Origin: Nitrosomonadaceae bacterium
GTDB lineage: Bacteria > Pseudomonadota > Gammaproteobacteria > Burkholderiales > Usitatibacteraceae
Assembly: GCA_021300055.1 (NCBI GenBank)
Contig: JAJTHU010000237.1
Coordinates: 1 to 12,796, forward strand
Reading direction: 5' to 3'
DNA: 12,796 bases
Shown: positions 6,104 through 12,632 of the stretch, piece by piece
Layout: each line of letters begins with the position of its first letter
Position numbering within the stretch: position 1 is the stretch's first letter
Notes under the pieces: generated by a model
The model's input: only the letters and a program-made list of their open reading frames with translations
Databases searched by the model: none
Told to the model about the DNA's origin: nothing
Position numbers and translations under genes: made by a program

Positions 6104-7873
6104 GTGAATTGGCGGGTAGGGTTGCATTGGGCAGAGCGCTCGTGCCTTGTCATGTTCGTCGCGTTTGTTCTAGGTGTTTCGCCTAATTTCGCGCTAGCGG
6201 ATTCGCCATCGGAACGCCTCGTCCTCGACGACCGATTGCAGCAGGTCGAGTTGTGGCCATATGTGCGCACGTTGCACGACCCCGAGGGACTGCTCAGCCC
6301 TGCACAGGCGGTCGCTGAACTGCATCGCTTTACGGTGCCGGTCTCGGCATACGCAACGCTGGGCCTGCGCCAAAAAGTGATGTGGCTGCACGTACCACTC
6401 CGGACTACAGCGGGAACGGACGGCGATTGGGTATTTGACCAGGACTACACCCTCATCAATCGTATGGATTTGATGTTGGTGCGCGACGGCGAGATTGTCT
6501 ATCGGACGCGGCTTGGCAACCTCGTGCCGCGTGATGAGCGCGCGGTCAATGCTCGCAACCATGTAGCTGAGTTGCATCTAGAAGCCAATCGTAGCTACGA
6601 ACTCCTAATTCGGGTCGAAACCATCGGCTCAATGATTTTGCCGATGCGCTTGTCGAAGCTAGGCGCCTTTCACGAGCGCGGTCTGCACGAGCAGATGCTG
6701 CAGGGCGCGATGGCGGCCATCGTCTTCTGCTTGGTTCTCTACAGCCTGTTGCAGTGGCGCAGCCTGCGCGAGACCCTCTACCTAAAGTACTCGCTGTTGA
6801 TTCTGGGCAGCGGCTTCTTCTCGATTCATTTTTTCGGAATAGGCTCGCTTTATTTTTGGCCCGACAATGTCTGGCTTGAGACGCACTTGGCTGGCATCAC
6901 ATCCTTGGTGGCGTCAGCTGGCACGGCGCTTTTCGTTGAAGAGGTGCTGGGCACCGACCTCCGGCCATGGGTAAGGCGGGCGCTGAAGACCGTGGCCTAT
7001 CTCAATTTGTTCGCGGCTTTGCTTCACGGCTTGGATGTAATCGACATTCATGGCGTAAGTCTTGTCATGGCGACGATCGGGTTGTGTCCATCGTTGCTCG
7101 GTTTGCCCGGCGCGTGGGCGCGCATTCACCGCGGAGATACCGTTGGCTGGTATTTCATGTTTGCGTGGGTGCTTTACTTCCTTGTGAGCGCCATCATGGT
7201 CGGTGTGGTCAAGGGCTACATCCCGGCCAATGTCTGGACGATGCATGCGTTCCAGTTCGGCGCGACGGTCGATATGCTGATCTTTCTGCGCATCGCCGTA
7301 CTGCGCACAGCGGCAATGCACGCCGCTGCACAGCGCGCGGCACGTGAACGCGACACGCTTCACTCTTTGGCGCATACAGATGCGCTGACCGGCCTGCTAA
7401 ATCGGCGCGGTCTCAACGATGCGCTCGCCGCATCGGCAACCACAGTGAGCGTTGAGCGCATGATGGCCGTGTACATGATGGATTTGGACGGCTTCAAGCC
7501 TGTCAACGACCAGTACGGGCATGATGTTGGCGATGAGCTTCTCGTCGCTGTGTCGCATCGCTTGCGCAACACGGTGCGTGCCGGCGACGTGGTCGCACGC
7601 CTAGGTGGTGACGAGTTTGTCGTGGTCGCGATCGGGCTTACCTACGAGAATCAAGCGCGCGAGGTGGGCCAAAAGCTGCTTGAAGTTTTTGCGTCGCCAT
7701 TCCAGTTGCGTCAGTTCACTGTCCGTGTCGGTTGCACAATCGGCTTCGCCATCGCGCCCTACGACGGTATCGATCCAGTTAATCTCTTGAAGGCCGCAGA
7801 TGCGGGAATGTATGCAGGCAAGGATGCTGGCGCTAACCGTTTGACACGCGGCCTCGCGACGGCGGGTATCTAA
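6104..7873 (+). CDS. Membrane diguanylate cyclase: 7TMR-DISM sensor plus GGDEF
   Basis: A 589-residue protein started at GTG 6104. The order is: signal peptide (about 10-32, cleaved near ALA); a periplasmic 7TMR-DISM extracellular domain (about 40-190), a beta-sandwich type that often binds carbohydrates or small ligands; seven predicted membrane segments (about 200-398); a short helical linker; and a GGDEF domain. The cyclase looks active: metal site MDLDGFKPVND (D460, D462), YGHDVGDELL, and an intact GGDEF at 501-505. R492-A-G-D495 five residues before it matches the RxxD inhibitory site, implying product feedback. It should make c-di-GMP from two GTP in response to a periplasmic signal. 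No EAL domain is present. It sits 20 bp after the oxygenase and 19 bp before the MBL gene, so its signal may relate to that pathway. Confidence 0.93.
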   Translation: MNWRVGLHWAERSCLVMFVAFVLGVSPNFALADSPSERLVLDDRLQQVELWPYVRTLHDPEGLLSPAQAVAELHRFTVPVSAYATLGLRQKVMWLHVPLRTTAGTDGDWVFDQDYTLINRMDLMLVRDGEIVYRTRLGNLVPRDERAVNARNHVAELHLEANRSYELLIRVETIGSMILPMRLSKLGAFHERGLHEQMLQGAMAAIVFCLVLYSLLQWRSLRETLYLKYSLLILGSGFFSIHFFGIGSLYFWPDNVWLETHLAGITSLVASAGTALFVEEVLGTDLRPWVRRALKTVAYLNLFAALLHGLDVIDIHGVSLVMATIGLCPSLLGLPGAWARIHRGDTVGWYFMFAWVLYFLVSAIMVGVVKGYIPANVWTMHAFQFGATVDMLIFLRIAVLRTAAMHAAAQRAARERDTLHSLAHTDALTGLLNRRGLNDALAASATTVSVERMMAVYMMDLDGFKPVNDQYGHDVGDELLVAVSHRLRNTVRAGDVVARLGGDEFVVVAIGLTYENQAREVGQKLLEVFASPFQLRQFTVRVGCTIGFAIAPYDGIDPVNLLKAADAGMYAGKDAGANRLTRGLATAGI

Positions 7874-7892
7874 CGACTCTTTTGAGAACGAC

Positions 7893-8870
7893 ATGAAGCA
7901 GTTGGCCACACAAATCATCCGATCAGTTGCTGCTACCGCATTGCTGCTCGGTGCGGCGGTCACTGCGAGTGCACAGCAGAACTTCGACAACGTGCAAATT
8001 CGCACGCAGAAGCTCACCGATAGCGTCTATATGTTGATCGGATCGGGTGGGAACATAGGGCTTTCCGTTGGACCTGACGCGGTATTTATGATCGACGACC
8101 AGTACGCGCCGCTAACGCCAAAAATCGAAGCCGCGATAAAGGCCATTACGCCCCAACCGGTGAAATTCGTGATCAATACGCACTGGCACGGCGATCACAC
8201 CGGCGGTAACGTGAATATGGGCAAAGCTGGCGCACTGATCATCGCGCACGACAACGTACGTCGCCGCTTGTCGACTGACCAGTTCATCGACTTCATGCGG
8301 GCGCGCGTTGCGCCGATGGCCAAAGAGGGCTTGCCAGTGGTGACCTTCTCACAAGATGTCACCTTTCATATCAACGGCGATGAAGTGGTTGTGTTCCACG
8401 TTCCAAGTGCCCATACCGATGGGGACGGCATCATCCGCTTCCGCAAGGCCAACATCTTTCACATGGGGGATGTGTTCTTTAACGGGTTCTATCCGTTCAT
8501 TGACTACTCCAGCGGCGGCACGCCAGATGGTTTCATCGCTGCGGTTGATCGCGTACTGGCAATGACTGACGACAACACCCGCATCATCCCAGGGCACGGC
8601 CCACTGGCGAACAAAGCCGAGTTGGTGGCCTATCGAAACATGCTGGCCGGAACGATTGGCAATATCAAGAAGCTCGTTGCAGAGGGTAAAAACCTCGATG
8701 CCGTGGTGGCCGCAAAACCAACGGCTGAGTTCGATGAGCGCTGGGGCAAAGGCTTTGTGCCGCCAGCGCGCTACATCGAGATGGTGATGAAGGGGCTTGG
8801 CGCGATTCCAGTCAATCCACCGGTTGCGCCACCGCCGACTGTCGCGCCGACCAACGACGCTCGCAAATAG
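7893..8870 (+). CDS. Exported metallo-beta-lactamase-fold hydrolase
   Basis: A 325-residue protein with a clear signal peptide (hydrophobic 12-24, cleavage after ASA at residue 27) and a complete MBL-fold metal site: H97-W-H99-G-D101-H102, H174 in VPSAHTDGD, D193 in HMGDVFF, and H235 in PGHG. With both metal sites present it should be a dinuclear, usually zinc, periplasmic hydrolase. True B1-B3 beta-lactamases, quinoprotein-relay proteins and lactone or thioester hydrolases share this fold, and I see nothing that fixes the substrate. The C-terminal tail from about 305 is Pro/Ala/Val-rich and probably disordered. The gene follows the cyclase by 19 bp and its stop is 4 bp before the dienoyl-CoA isomerase start, so it is internal to the operon. 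Its Shine-Dalgarno (GAGAACG) is modest. Confidence 0.88.
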   Translation: MKQLATQIIRSVAATALLLGAAVTASAQQNFDNVQIRTQKLTDSVYMLIGSGGNIGLSVGPDAVFMIDDQYAPLTPKIEAAIKAITPQPVKFVINTHWHGDHTGGNVNMGKAGALIIAHDNVRRRLSTDQFIDFMRARVAPMAKEGLPVVTFSQDVTFHINGDEVVVFHVPSAHTDGDGIIRFRKANIFHMGDVFFNGFYPFIDYSSGGTPDGFIAAVDRVLAMTDDNTRIIPGHGPLANKAELVAYRNMLAGTIGNIKKLVAEGKNLDAVVAAKPTAEFDERWGKGFVPPARYIEMVMKGLGAIPVNPPVAPPPTVAPTNDARK

Positions 8871-8874
8871 CACG

Positions 8875-9702
8875 ATGGCAGAATCGGCCCCGTCCCTCGA
8901 GAGCATCGTTATCAATTGCAATGCGCACGTGGCGAGCGTCACGTTGAACCGCCCCGAGAAGGCAAACGCGCTCAACGCTGTGATGTGGCAAGACATACGC
9001 CGCGCCATGCAATGGGCAGATACGGAGGAAGAAGTACGCGTGGTGGTGTTGCGCGGCGCGGGAGATCACTTCTGTGCGGGGATCGACCTCGGCATGATGA
9101 TGGGCTTGGCTGAGCAAATCACTGACCCTTGCGATGCCCGCACCCGCGAAAAACTAAGGCAAGTGATTCTTGATTTGCAAGATACGCTCACCAGCATTGA
9201 GCGATGCCGCAAGCCGGTTATCGCTGCGATTCAAGGCGCCTGCGTCGGCGGCGGGATTGACCTCGTCGCATGTTGCGATATGCGCTATGCCGCAACAGGC
9301 GCAACGTTTTCGATCAAGGAAATCGATATCGGTATGACGGCTGACGTCGGCACGTTGCAGCGACTGCCTAAGATCATCAACCCCGCAGTCGTTCGTGAGC
9401 TTGCGTACACCGGTCGCAAGGTTGATGCGGCTGAAGCCGCAAGCATCGGGCTCGTGAACCGTCGCTATGATTCGAGCCAGGCGCTCCACGAAGGCGTAGA
9501 CGCAATGGCCGCGCTCATCGCGAGCAAGTCTCCGCTTTCGATCCGCGGAATCAAGGAGATGCTCAACTACGCGCGCGACCATTCTGTGGCGGATGGCCTC
9601 AACTACGTCGCAACGTGGAATGCGGCGATGCTCATGTCGGCGGACCTGCAAGAGGCAATGCTTGCCAATATGGACAAGCGCCCGCCGACGTTTTGGAACT
9701 AG
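8875..9702 (+). CDS. Crotonase-fold delta(3,5)-delta(2,4)-dienoyl-CoA isomerase (ECH1 type)
   Basis: A 275-residue enoyl-CoA hydratase/isomerase family protein. The oxyanion hole is formed by HFCAGID (65-71) and CVGGGIDL (123-130). The stretch SIKEIDIGMTADVGTLQRLP (146-165) closely resembles that of mammalian ECH1. Aligning by spacing, D129, E149 and D157 match the three acidic residues reported for rat ECH1 (Asp176, Glu196, Asp204), so dienoyl-CoA isomerase is preferred over simple hydratase. This enzyme moves double bonds so that odd-position unsaturated acyl-CoA can complete beta-oxidation. It is cytoplasmic. The ATG at 8875 follows the MBL stop by only 4 bp; a longer in-frame start inside the MBL gene adds a basic, unlike-family stretch. 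It is the last gene of the plus-strand set, ending 14 bp from the end of a convergent gene. Confidence 0.86.
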   Translation: MAESAPSLESIVINCNAHVASVTLNRPEKANALNAVMWQDIRRAMQWADTEEEVRVVVLRGAGDHFCAGIDLGMMMGLAEQITDPCDARTREKLRQVILDLQDTLTSIERCRKPVIAAIQGACVGGGIDLVACCDMRYAATGATFSIKEIDIGMTADVGTLQRLPKIINPAVVRELAYTGRKVDAAEAASIGLVNRRYDSSQALHEGVDAMAALIASKSPLSIRGIKEMLNYARDHSVADGLNYVATWNAAMLMSADLQEAMLANMDKRPPTFWN

Positions 9703-9716
9703 CGCACCGCTGTGGT

Positions 9717-10199
9717 TTATCCGGCGTCGGGCATAGAGCGCAAGCCGTAGATGCTGTCGCCGACGATGAAGTATTCGATGCGGGATATGTGCTTGCCATC
9801 GTGCATCTTCTCGTCCTTGAAGGTGTAGCCAACCGCGGCAACTTTGTCGCCGACCTTCGGCTGCGCGACTTTCCATGCGTCGATGCGGGTCAGTGGCGAC
9901 AACTCGAGCGTCCATTCGCCCCGATGTTTGGGCAGTGCCGCATTTGCCATGACCTTCGCGCCGTCAACGTTTTGCGTTTGCTTGGGAACTGCTCGCTTGG
10001 CGAGGTCAGCAGGTAGTGTTGCATCCTTGGCGACTTCGATCACCAACTCTGCGTGAGGGTTTTGCCATTTGAGCGACTTGACCGTTCCGACGAAATACAA
10101 CGGCTTGGCTTCATCAAAGCTAGACCAGCCATGGTGAGCGAGCAGCGACGGGGCGAGCAGTGAGGCAGATGTGGCGACGACGAATTGACGACGATTCAT
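9717..10199 (-). CDS. Exported DUF6152-like protein with Tat-like leader
   Basis: A 160-residue protein starting MNRRQFVV, with a twin-arginine-like NRRQF motif, a hydrophobic stretch to about residue 20 and a likely cleavage after LLA before HHGWSSF. The mature start AHHGWSSFD, then KPLYFVGTVKSLKWQNPHAEL (32-52), is what I recognise as the DUF6152 family of small exported proteins; no function is known to me. The mature domain looks beta-rich, with a later acidic/His patch (KDEKMHDGKH, 128-137). The ATG at 10199 was chosen because AGGAG at 10205-10209 precedes it by 5 nt. That Shine-Dalgarno overlaps the stop codon of the upstream membrane protein gene, so the two are translationally coupled and probably cooperate. 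Confidence 0.75.
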   Translation of the reverse strand: MNRRQFVVATSASLLAPSLLAHHGWSSFDEAKPLYFVGTVKSLKWQNPHAELVIEVAKDATLPADLAKRAVPKQTQNVDGAKVMANAALPKHRGEWTLELSPLTRIDAWKVAQPKVGDKVAAVGYTFKDEKMHDGKHISRIEYFIVGDSIYGLRSMPDAG

Positions 10200-10204
10200 G
10201 AAAG

Positions 10205-10209
10205 CTCCT
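10205..10209 (-). promoter_or_regulatory. Shine-Dalgarno AGGAG overlapping the upstream stop codon
   Basis: On the minus strand the TAG stop of the membrane protein gene (10208-10210) runs into AGGAG, which sits 5 nt before the ATG at 10199. Ribosomes finishing the first gene are placed directly on the second, which indicates coupled synthesis of the two products. Confidence 0.7.
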
Positions 10210-10762
10210 AGATGTAAGCAATCCAGCGACCGCAGAAAATAACGGCGATCCAAATCAGAATGGACAGAAAGGCCTGCCCGCGAGTGATACCACTATTTTT
10301 ATTGATGGGTCCCCGCGCGTGCAAGATGCCCGCATTGGTGCCGGCAGCAAACAGCAGGCACATCTTGGCAATAAACATTGGGTTGGCGATCAGGTCGGAG
10401 ATGCGCATCACAAACATCGTGAGTCCGGTGAGCAACGCGAGCGCAAAACCCGCGATGGTCCAGGGCAGCAGCCCGCGCACCAGCGCCCCGAGGTCAAGTG
10501 CACGCAAGCGGCCTAGGATGCGCAGATCCACGACTAGGATTGTTCCGAAAAGCGTGGCCAGCGCCACGAGATGGACAACTTCCAGTAACGGGTAAGCGTA
10601 AAGATTGCTCTTTAGTGCAGCAATCGGCGCCCAAGCCTCTAGCCGCCCGAGCGTTGCGGCCGCGGAAGTGGCTGAGTCAATTTGCTGGCTCACGACACTT
10701 TGATAGAGATAAGCATGGAGGGCATTTTGCCAGCGAATCGTCGTCGCACTGGCGCTCGTCAT
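10208..10762 (-). CDS. Four-helix membrane protein, DUF6644-like
   Basis: A 184-residue inner-membrane protein with four predicted helices at about 57-79, 96-118, 127-148 and 163-183. The segment LESWAP-like LEAWAPIAAL, then SNLYAYPLLEVVHLVAL with H64 at the start of helix 1, and the C-terminal CGRWIAYI are conserved-looking and match what I remember of DUF6644 proteins, which are commonly found beside DUF6152 genes. The embedded His is reminiscent of haem or metal membrane proteins, but one His is not enough to claim it. GAGG lies 5 nt before the ATG at 10762. It is the first gene of a two-gene minus-strand unit, divergent from the lipoprotein at 10885. Function is unknown. Confidence 0.72.
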   Translation of the reverse strand: MTSASATTIRWQNALHAYLYQSVVSQQIDSATSAAATLGRLEAWAPIAALKSNLYAYPLLEVVHLVALATLFGTILVVDLRILGRLRALDLGALVRGLLPWTIAGFALALLTGLTMFVMRISDLIANPMFIAKMCLLFAAGTNAGILHARGPINKNSGITRGQAFLSILIWIAVIFCGRWIAYI

Positions 10763-10884
10763 TCATCCTCAATTATGGTGTTTTGTCGCAACGGGCTGGT
10801 TGCGCCAGCCCGGTTGGTGGATCATCGGGTAGGCTTTCGCTGATTGCGATAGCATTGAGGTTCAAGCAACCTTAGGAGGTCCCT
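10763..10884. promoter_or_regulatory. Divergent control region with a palindrome
   Basis: This 122-bp gap lies between the divergent DUF6644-like gene and the small lipoprotein gene. It contains a perfect 8-bp inverted repeat (10792-10799 and 10805-10812, CGGGCTGG / CCAGCCCG, loop TTGCG) and a smaller one, AGGTT-CAAGC-AACCT, at 10858-10872 just before the lipoprotein Shine-Dalgarno. Either could be an operator or a leader hairpin. No clear -35/-10 pair was found. Confidence 0.4.
10874..10880 (+). promoter_or_regulatory. Strong Shine-Dalgarno AGGAGGT for the small lipoprotein
   Basis: AGGAGGT is fully complementary to the 16S rRNA tail and lies 4 nt before the ATG at 10885. It is the strongest ribosome-binding site in the window and suggests high expression of the small lipoprotein. 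Confidence 0.7.
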
Positions 10885-11145
10885 ATGGCAACCCCTCAAA
10901 AACGATTCCTTGTGGTTTTTACCGCAGCGATTGGACTGGCGCTCGCTGGATGTGCAACGACCGACAACGGCCCAACGCCGTCCGCCGCGGACTCCGCCAA
11001 GCTCGTGAAGTCCGAAAAAGAGGCCATGACTGGAAGCCGCATTGCTCGCCCGACCAGTGAGCGCCACATTCGCTCGACCGTGCAGGACAAGGCAGACGAG
11101 CCGGTACGTTCCATCGGCAACGTCGTCGGCAACCGCAGCAATTGA
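10885..11145 (+). CDS. Small predicted lipoprotein
   Basis: An 86-residue protein with a lipoprotein signal peptide: K6 and R7, a hydrophobic core at 8-20 and the lipobox LALAGC with C23 as the lipidated cysteine. The mature part is about 64 residues, polar and probably largely unstructured, with a basic stretch TGSRIARPTSERHIR (49-63) and an Arg/Asn-containing tail. Residue 24 is Ala rather than Asp, so the outer membrane is the likelier destination under the +2 rule. I recognise no domain. TGSRI-type motifs also appear in other small proteobacterial exported proteins and in TonB receptor plugs, but the resemblance is short. The strong Shine-Dalgarno and export signal make it a real gene. 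The role is unknown. Confidence 0.78.
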   Translation: MATPQKRFLVVFTAAIGLALAGCATTDNGPTPSAADSAKLVKSEKEAMTGSRIARPTSERHIRSTVQDKADEPVRSIGNVVGNRSN

Positions 11146-11191
11146 TCGACGCCTGACGCGCCGCGTCCCTCATCAATCGTCCATCCATTAG

Positions 11192-12148
11192 ATGCTCATG
11201 CCCCGTATCTTTCCTCAAGCTCTCGTCGCCAGCCTTGCGGGGCTTTGTTTTATGGCATCTGCCTCTCTGGCTGCTGCTGCCGCTTCGGGTGCGGCAGCCA
11301 AGGCGGGCGCGAAATCGGACGTGAAGGTAAACATGGTGCAAAACACCGCGTCCGAGTTCCTGGTGACGGTGGATCACGGCAAGCAGCGGTATCGATTCGC
11401 CACCTTTGTCCCCCAATGGGATTCGCCCACCGAAGGCATTGATCGGCAACGCGCGTTGTCTGGGTGGAAAGGCGATTTTCTGTTCGTACGTCATCAATGT
11501 GGGCAAATGGCCAACTGGCGATGCGTGGTCGACCAAGTGTTCACGTTTCATCGAGGTAACTTAGTTCACCTTGGAGGTGTCGAAAGTCGCGATTGCATGG
11601 AACTCGGCTGCCGCCATGATGAAAAGACGGGTCTATTTCGCGATATTCACGACGCTTACCAAGTGAATCCCGTCACGGGGCAAACGGATTCGCCTCCGCT
11701 CGCCGTGCTGTTGCGGGCGGACCCGACCAAGCGGCAGTTCACCACCGACCTTGATGCCACGTGGCAGCTCAATAGTGCACTTTTCTCGCAGAGCATGAGC
11801 TGCCTGGATCTCGTGGCAGAAAAAGGCTTTGCGGAAAAGTGTGCCGCTGGGGCTACTCCGTGGTCCAGTTTCTTGAGCGCGGCTAAGCTCGCCAGAATTA
11901 CCGGCCGCGATAAGGAGTGGGGCGCCTTGTTCGAAGTACAAGCGAAGGGCTACTGTGCCAAGTCGGCTGATCCCCGCTGTGAGTGGCGTATGCGCGGGAT
12001 TGAAGAGTTCTACAGCAAACTCAGCGCCGGACAGCTCTCCACGTCTGTGCCTTCACCGATTACGTTGACGAGCGTCGATCGCGCGGAGCCCTCGGGTATG
12101 ACGCCGCAGAAACTTCCTGCGGCCAAGCCCATCAAGTTAGGTTCCTGA
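11192..12148 (+). CDS. Exported protein of unknown function with eight paired cysteines
   Basis: A 318-residue protein with an Ala-rich signal peptide (hydrophobic about 9-31). I recognise no named domain. The mature part contains exactly eight cysteines in four local pairs: C103/C111 (Cx7C), C135/C140 (Cx4C), C204/C217 (Cx12C) and C255/C263 (Cx7C). The even number and export signal suggest four structural disulphides made in the periplasm. The first half looks beta-rich (NTASEFLVTVDHGKQRYRF, GWKGDFLFVRHQCG); the second half looks helical (SALFSQSMSCLDLVAEKGF, SFLSAAKLARITGR), with a Ser/Thr/Pro-rich tail. The ATG at 11192 is taken, though one at 11198 is also possible; neither has a strong Shine-Dalgarno. 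It ends 7 bp before the glyoxalase-type gene, which may be co-translated. Confidence 0.72.
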   Translation: MLMPRIFPQALVASLAGLCFMASASLAAAAASGAAAKAGAKSDVKVNMVQNTASEFLVTVDHGKQRYRFATFVPQWDSPTEGIDRQRALSGWKGDFLFVRHQCGQMANWRCVVDQVFTFHRGNLVHLGGVESRDCMELGCRHDEKTGLFRDIHDAYQVNPVTGQTDSPPLAVLLRADPTKRQFTTDLDATWQLNSALFSQSMSCLDLVAEKGFAEKCAAGATPWSSFLSAAKLARITGRDKEWGALFEVQAKGYCAKSADPRCEWRMRGIEEFYSKLSAGQLSTSVPSPITLTSVDRAEPSGMTPQKLPAAKPIKLGS

Positions 12149-12155
12149 GCGCCAT

Positions 12156-12590
12156 ATGAAGTATTTGCACACGATGGTTCGCGTGACGGACCTTGAAGCG
12201 TCACTGGCGTTCTACTGCAAAAAACTCGGTCTTATTGAGGCTCGCCGCAGCGTTAACGAAAAGGGTCGCTTTACTCTGGTGTTCTTGCACGCGCCCGGCG
12301 ACGAAGCGGCGCAAGTTGAGCTGACCTACAACTGGCCTGCCGAGGACGGCTCGGTTGAGCAACTCGGCAGCGCGCGAAACTTCGGCCACCTTGCTTATGC
12401 GGTGGACGACATCTACGCAACCTGTCAGCGTCTGATGGATCATGGCGTGGTGATCAATCGACCACCACGAGATGGCCGCATGGCGTTCGTGCGTTCGCCG
12501 GACAATATCTCAATTGAGCTTCTGCAACGCGGCGGCGCGTTGCCGCCGCAGGAGCCATGGGCATCGATGCTGAATATCGGCACTTGGTAG
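12156..12590 (+). CDS. Glyoxalase I / VOC-family protein (probable lactoylglutathione lyase)
   Basis: A 144-residue vicinal-oxygen-chelate protein of one-domain glyoxalase I size with two beta-alpha-beta-beta-beta repeats. Four metal ligands are in place by position: H5 (YLHTMVRV), E55 (QVELTYNW), H78 (NFGHLAYAV) and E121 (ISIELLQ). Segments DLEASLAFYCKKLGL (12-26) and FVRSPDNISIELLQ (111-124) are strongly glyoxalase-I-like, so it probably isomerises the methylglyoxal-glutathione hemithioacetal to S-lactoylglutathione in the cytoplasm. The C-terminal tail after 125 is longer than in E. coli GloA and may indicate a paralogue with a different substrate, so no symbol is given. The ATG lies 7 bp after the upstream stop, with only a weak GAG overlapping that stop as ribosome site. 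Confidence 0.85.
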   Translation: MKYLHTMVRVTDLEASLAFYCKKLGLIEARRSVNEKGRFTLVFLHAPGDEAAQVELTYNWPAEDGSVEQLGSARNFGHLAYAVDDIYATCQRLMDHGVVINRPPRDGRMAFVRSPDNISIELLQRGGALPPQEPWASMLNIGTW

Positions 12591-12632
12591 TCTGCCCCTA
12601 AGCACAACCCCCAAATCCCGAACGAGGACCTT

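Noticed and set aside
8349..9008. Minus-strand open frame (219 codons) opposite the MBL hydrolase and isomerase
   Set aside because: It is opposite conserved MBL metal motifs and crosses a real gene boundary; no recognisable protein.
4584..9702. Calling the gene set a rubber-degradation operon
   Set aside because: The oxygenase lacks a secretion signal and the Lcp distal lysine, and MpaB/DUF2236 proteins are diverse; the sequence does not support naming that substrate.
9154..9915. Long minus-strand open frame (253 codons) across the isomerase and the following gene
   Set aside because: It runs through two well-supported genes and has Arg-rich, motif-free translation.
11141..11177. Nested inverted repeats (ATTGAT/ATCAAT around GACGC-GCC-GCGTC) as a terminator after the small lipoprotein
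   Set aside because: The stems are short, the outer and inner arms are not contiguous, and no T-run follows, so it was not called a terminator.
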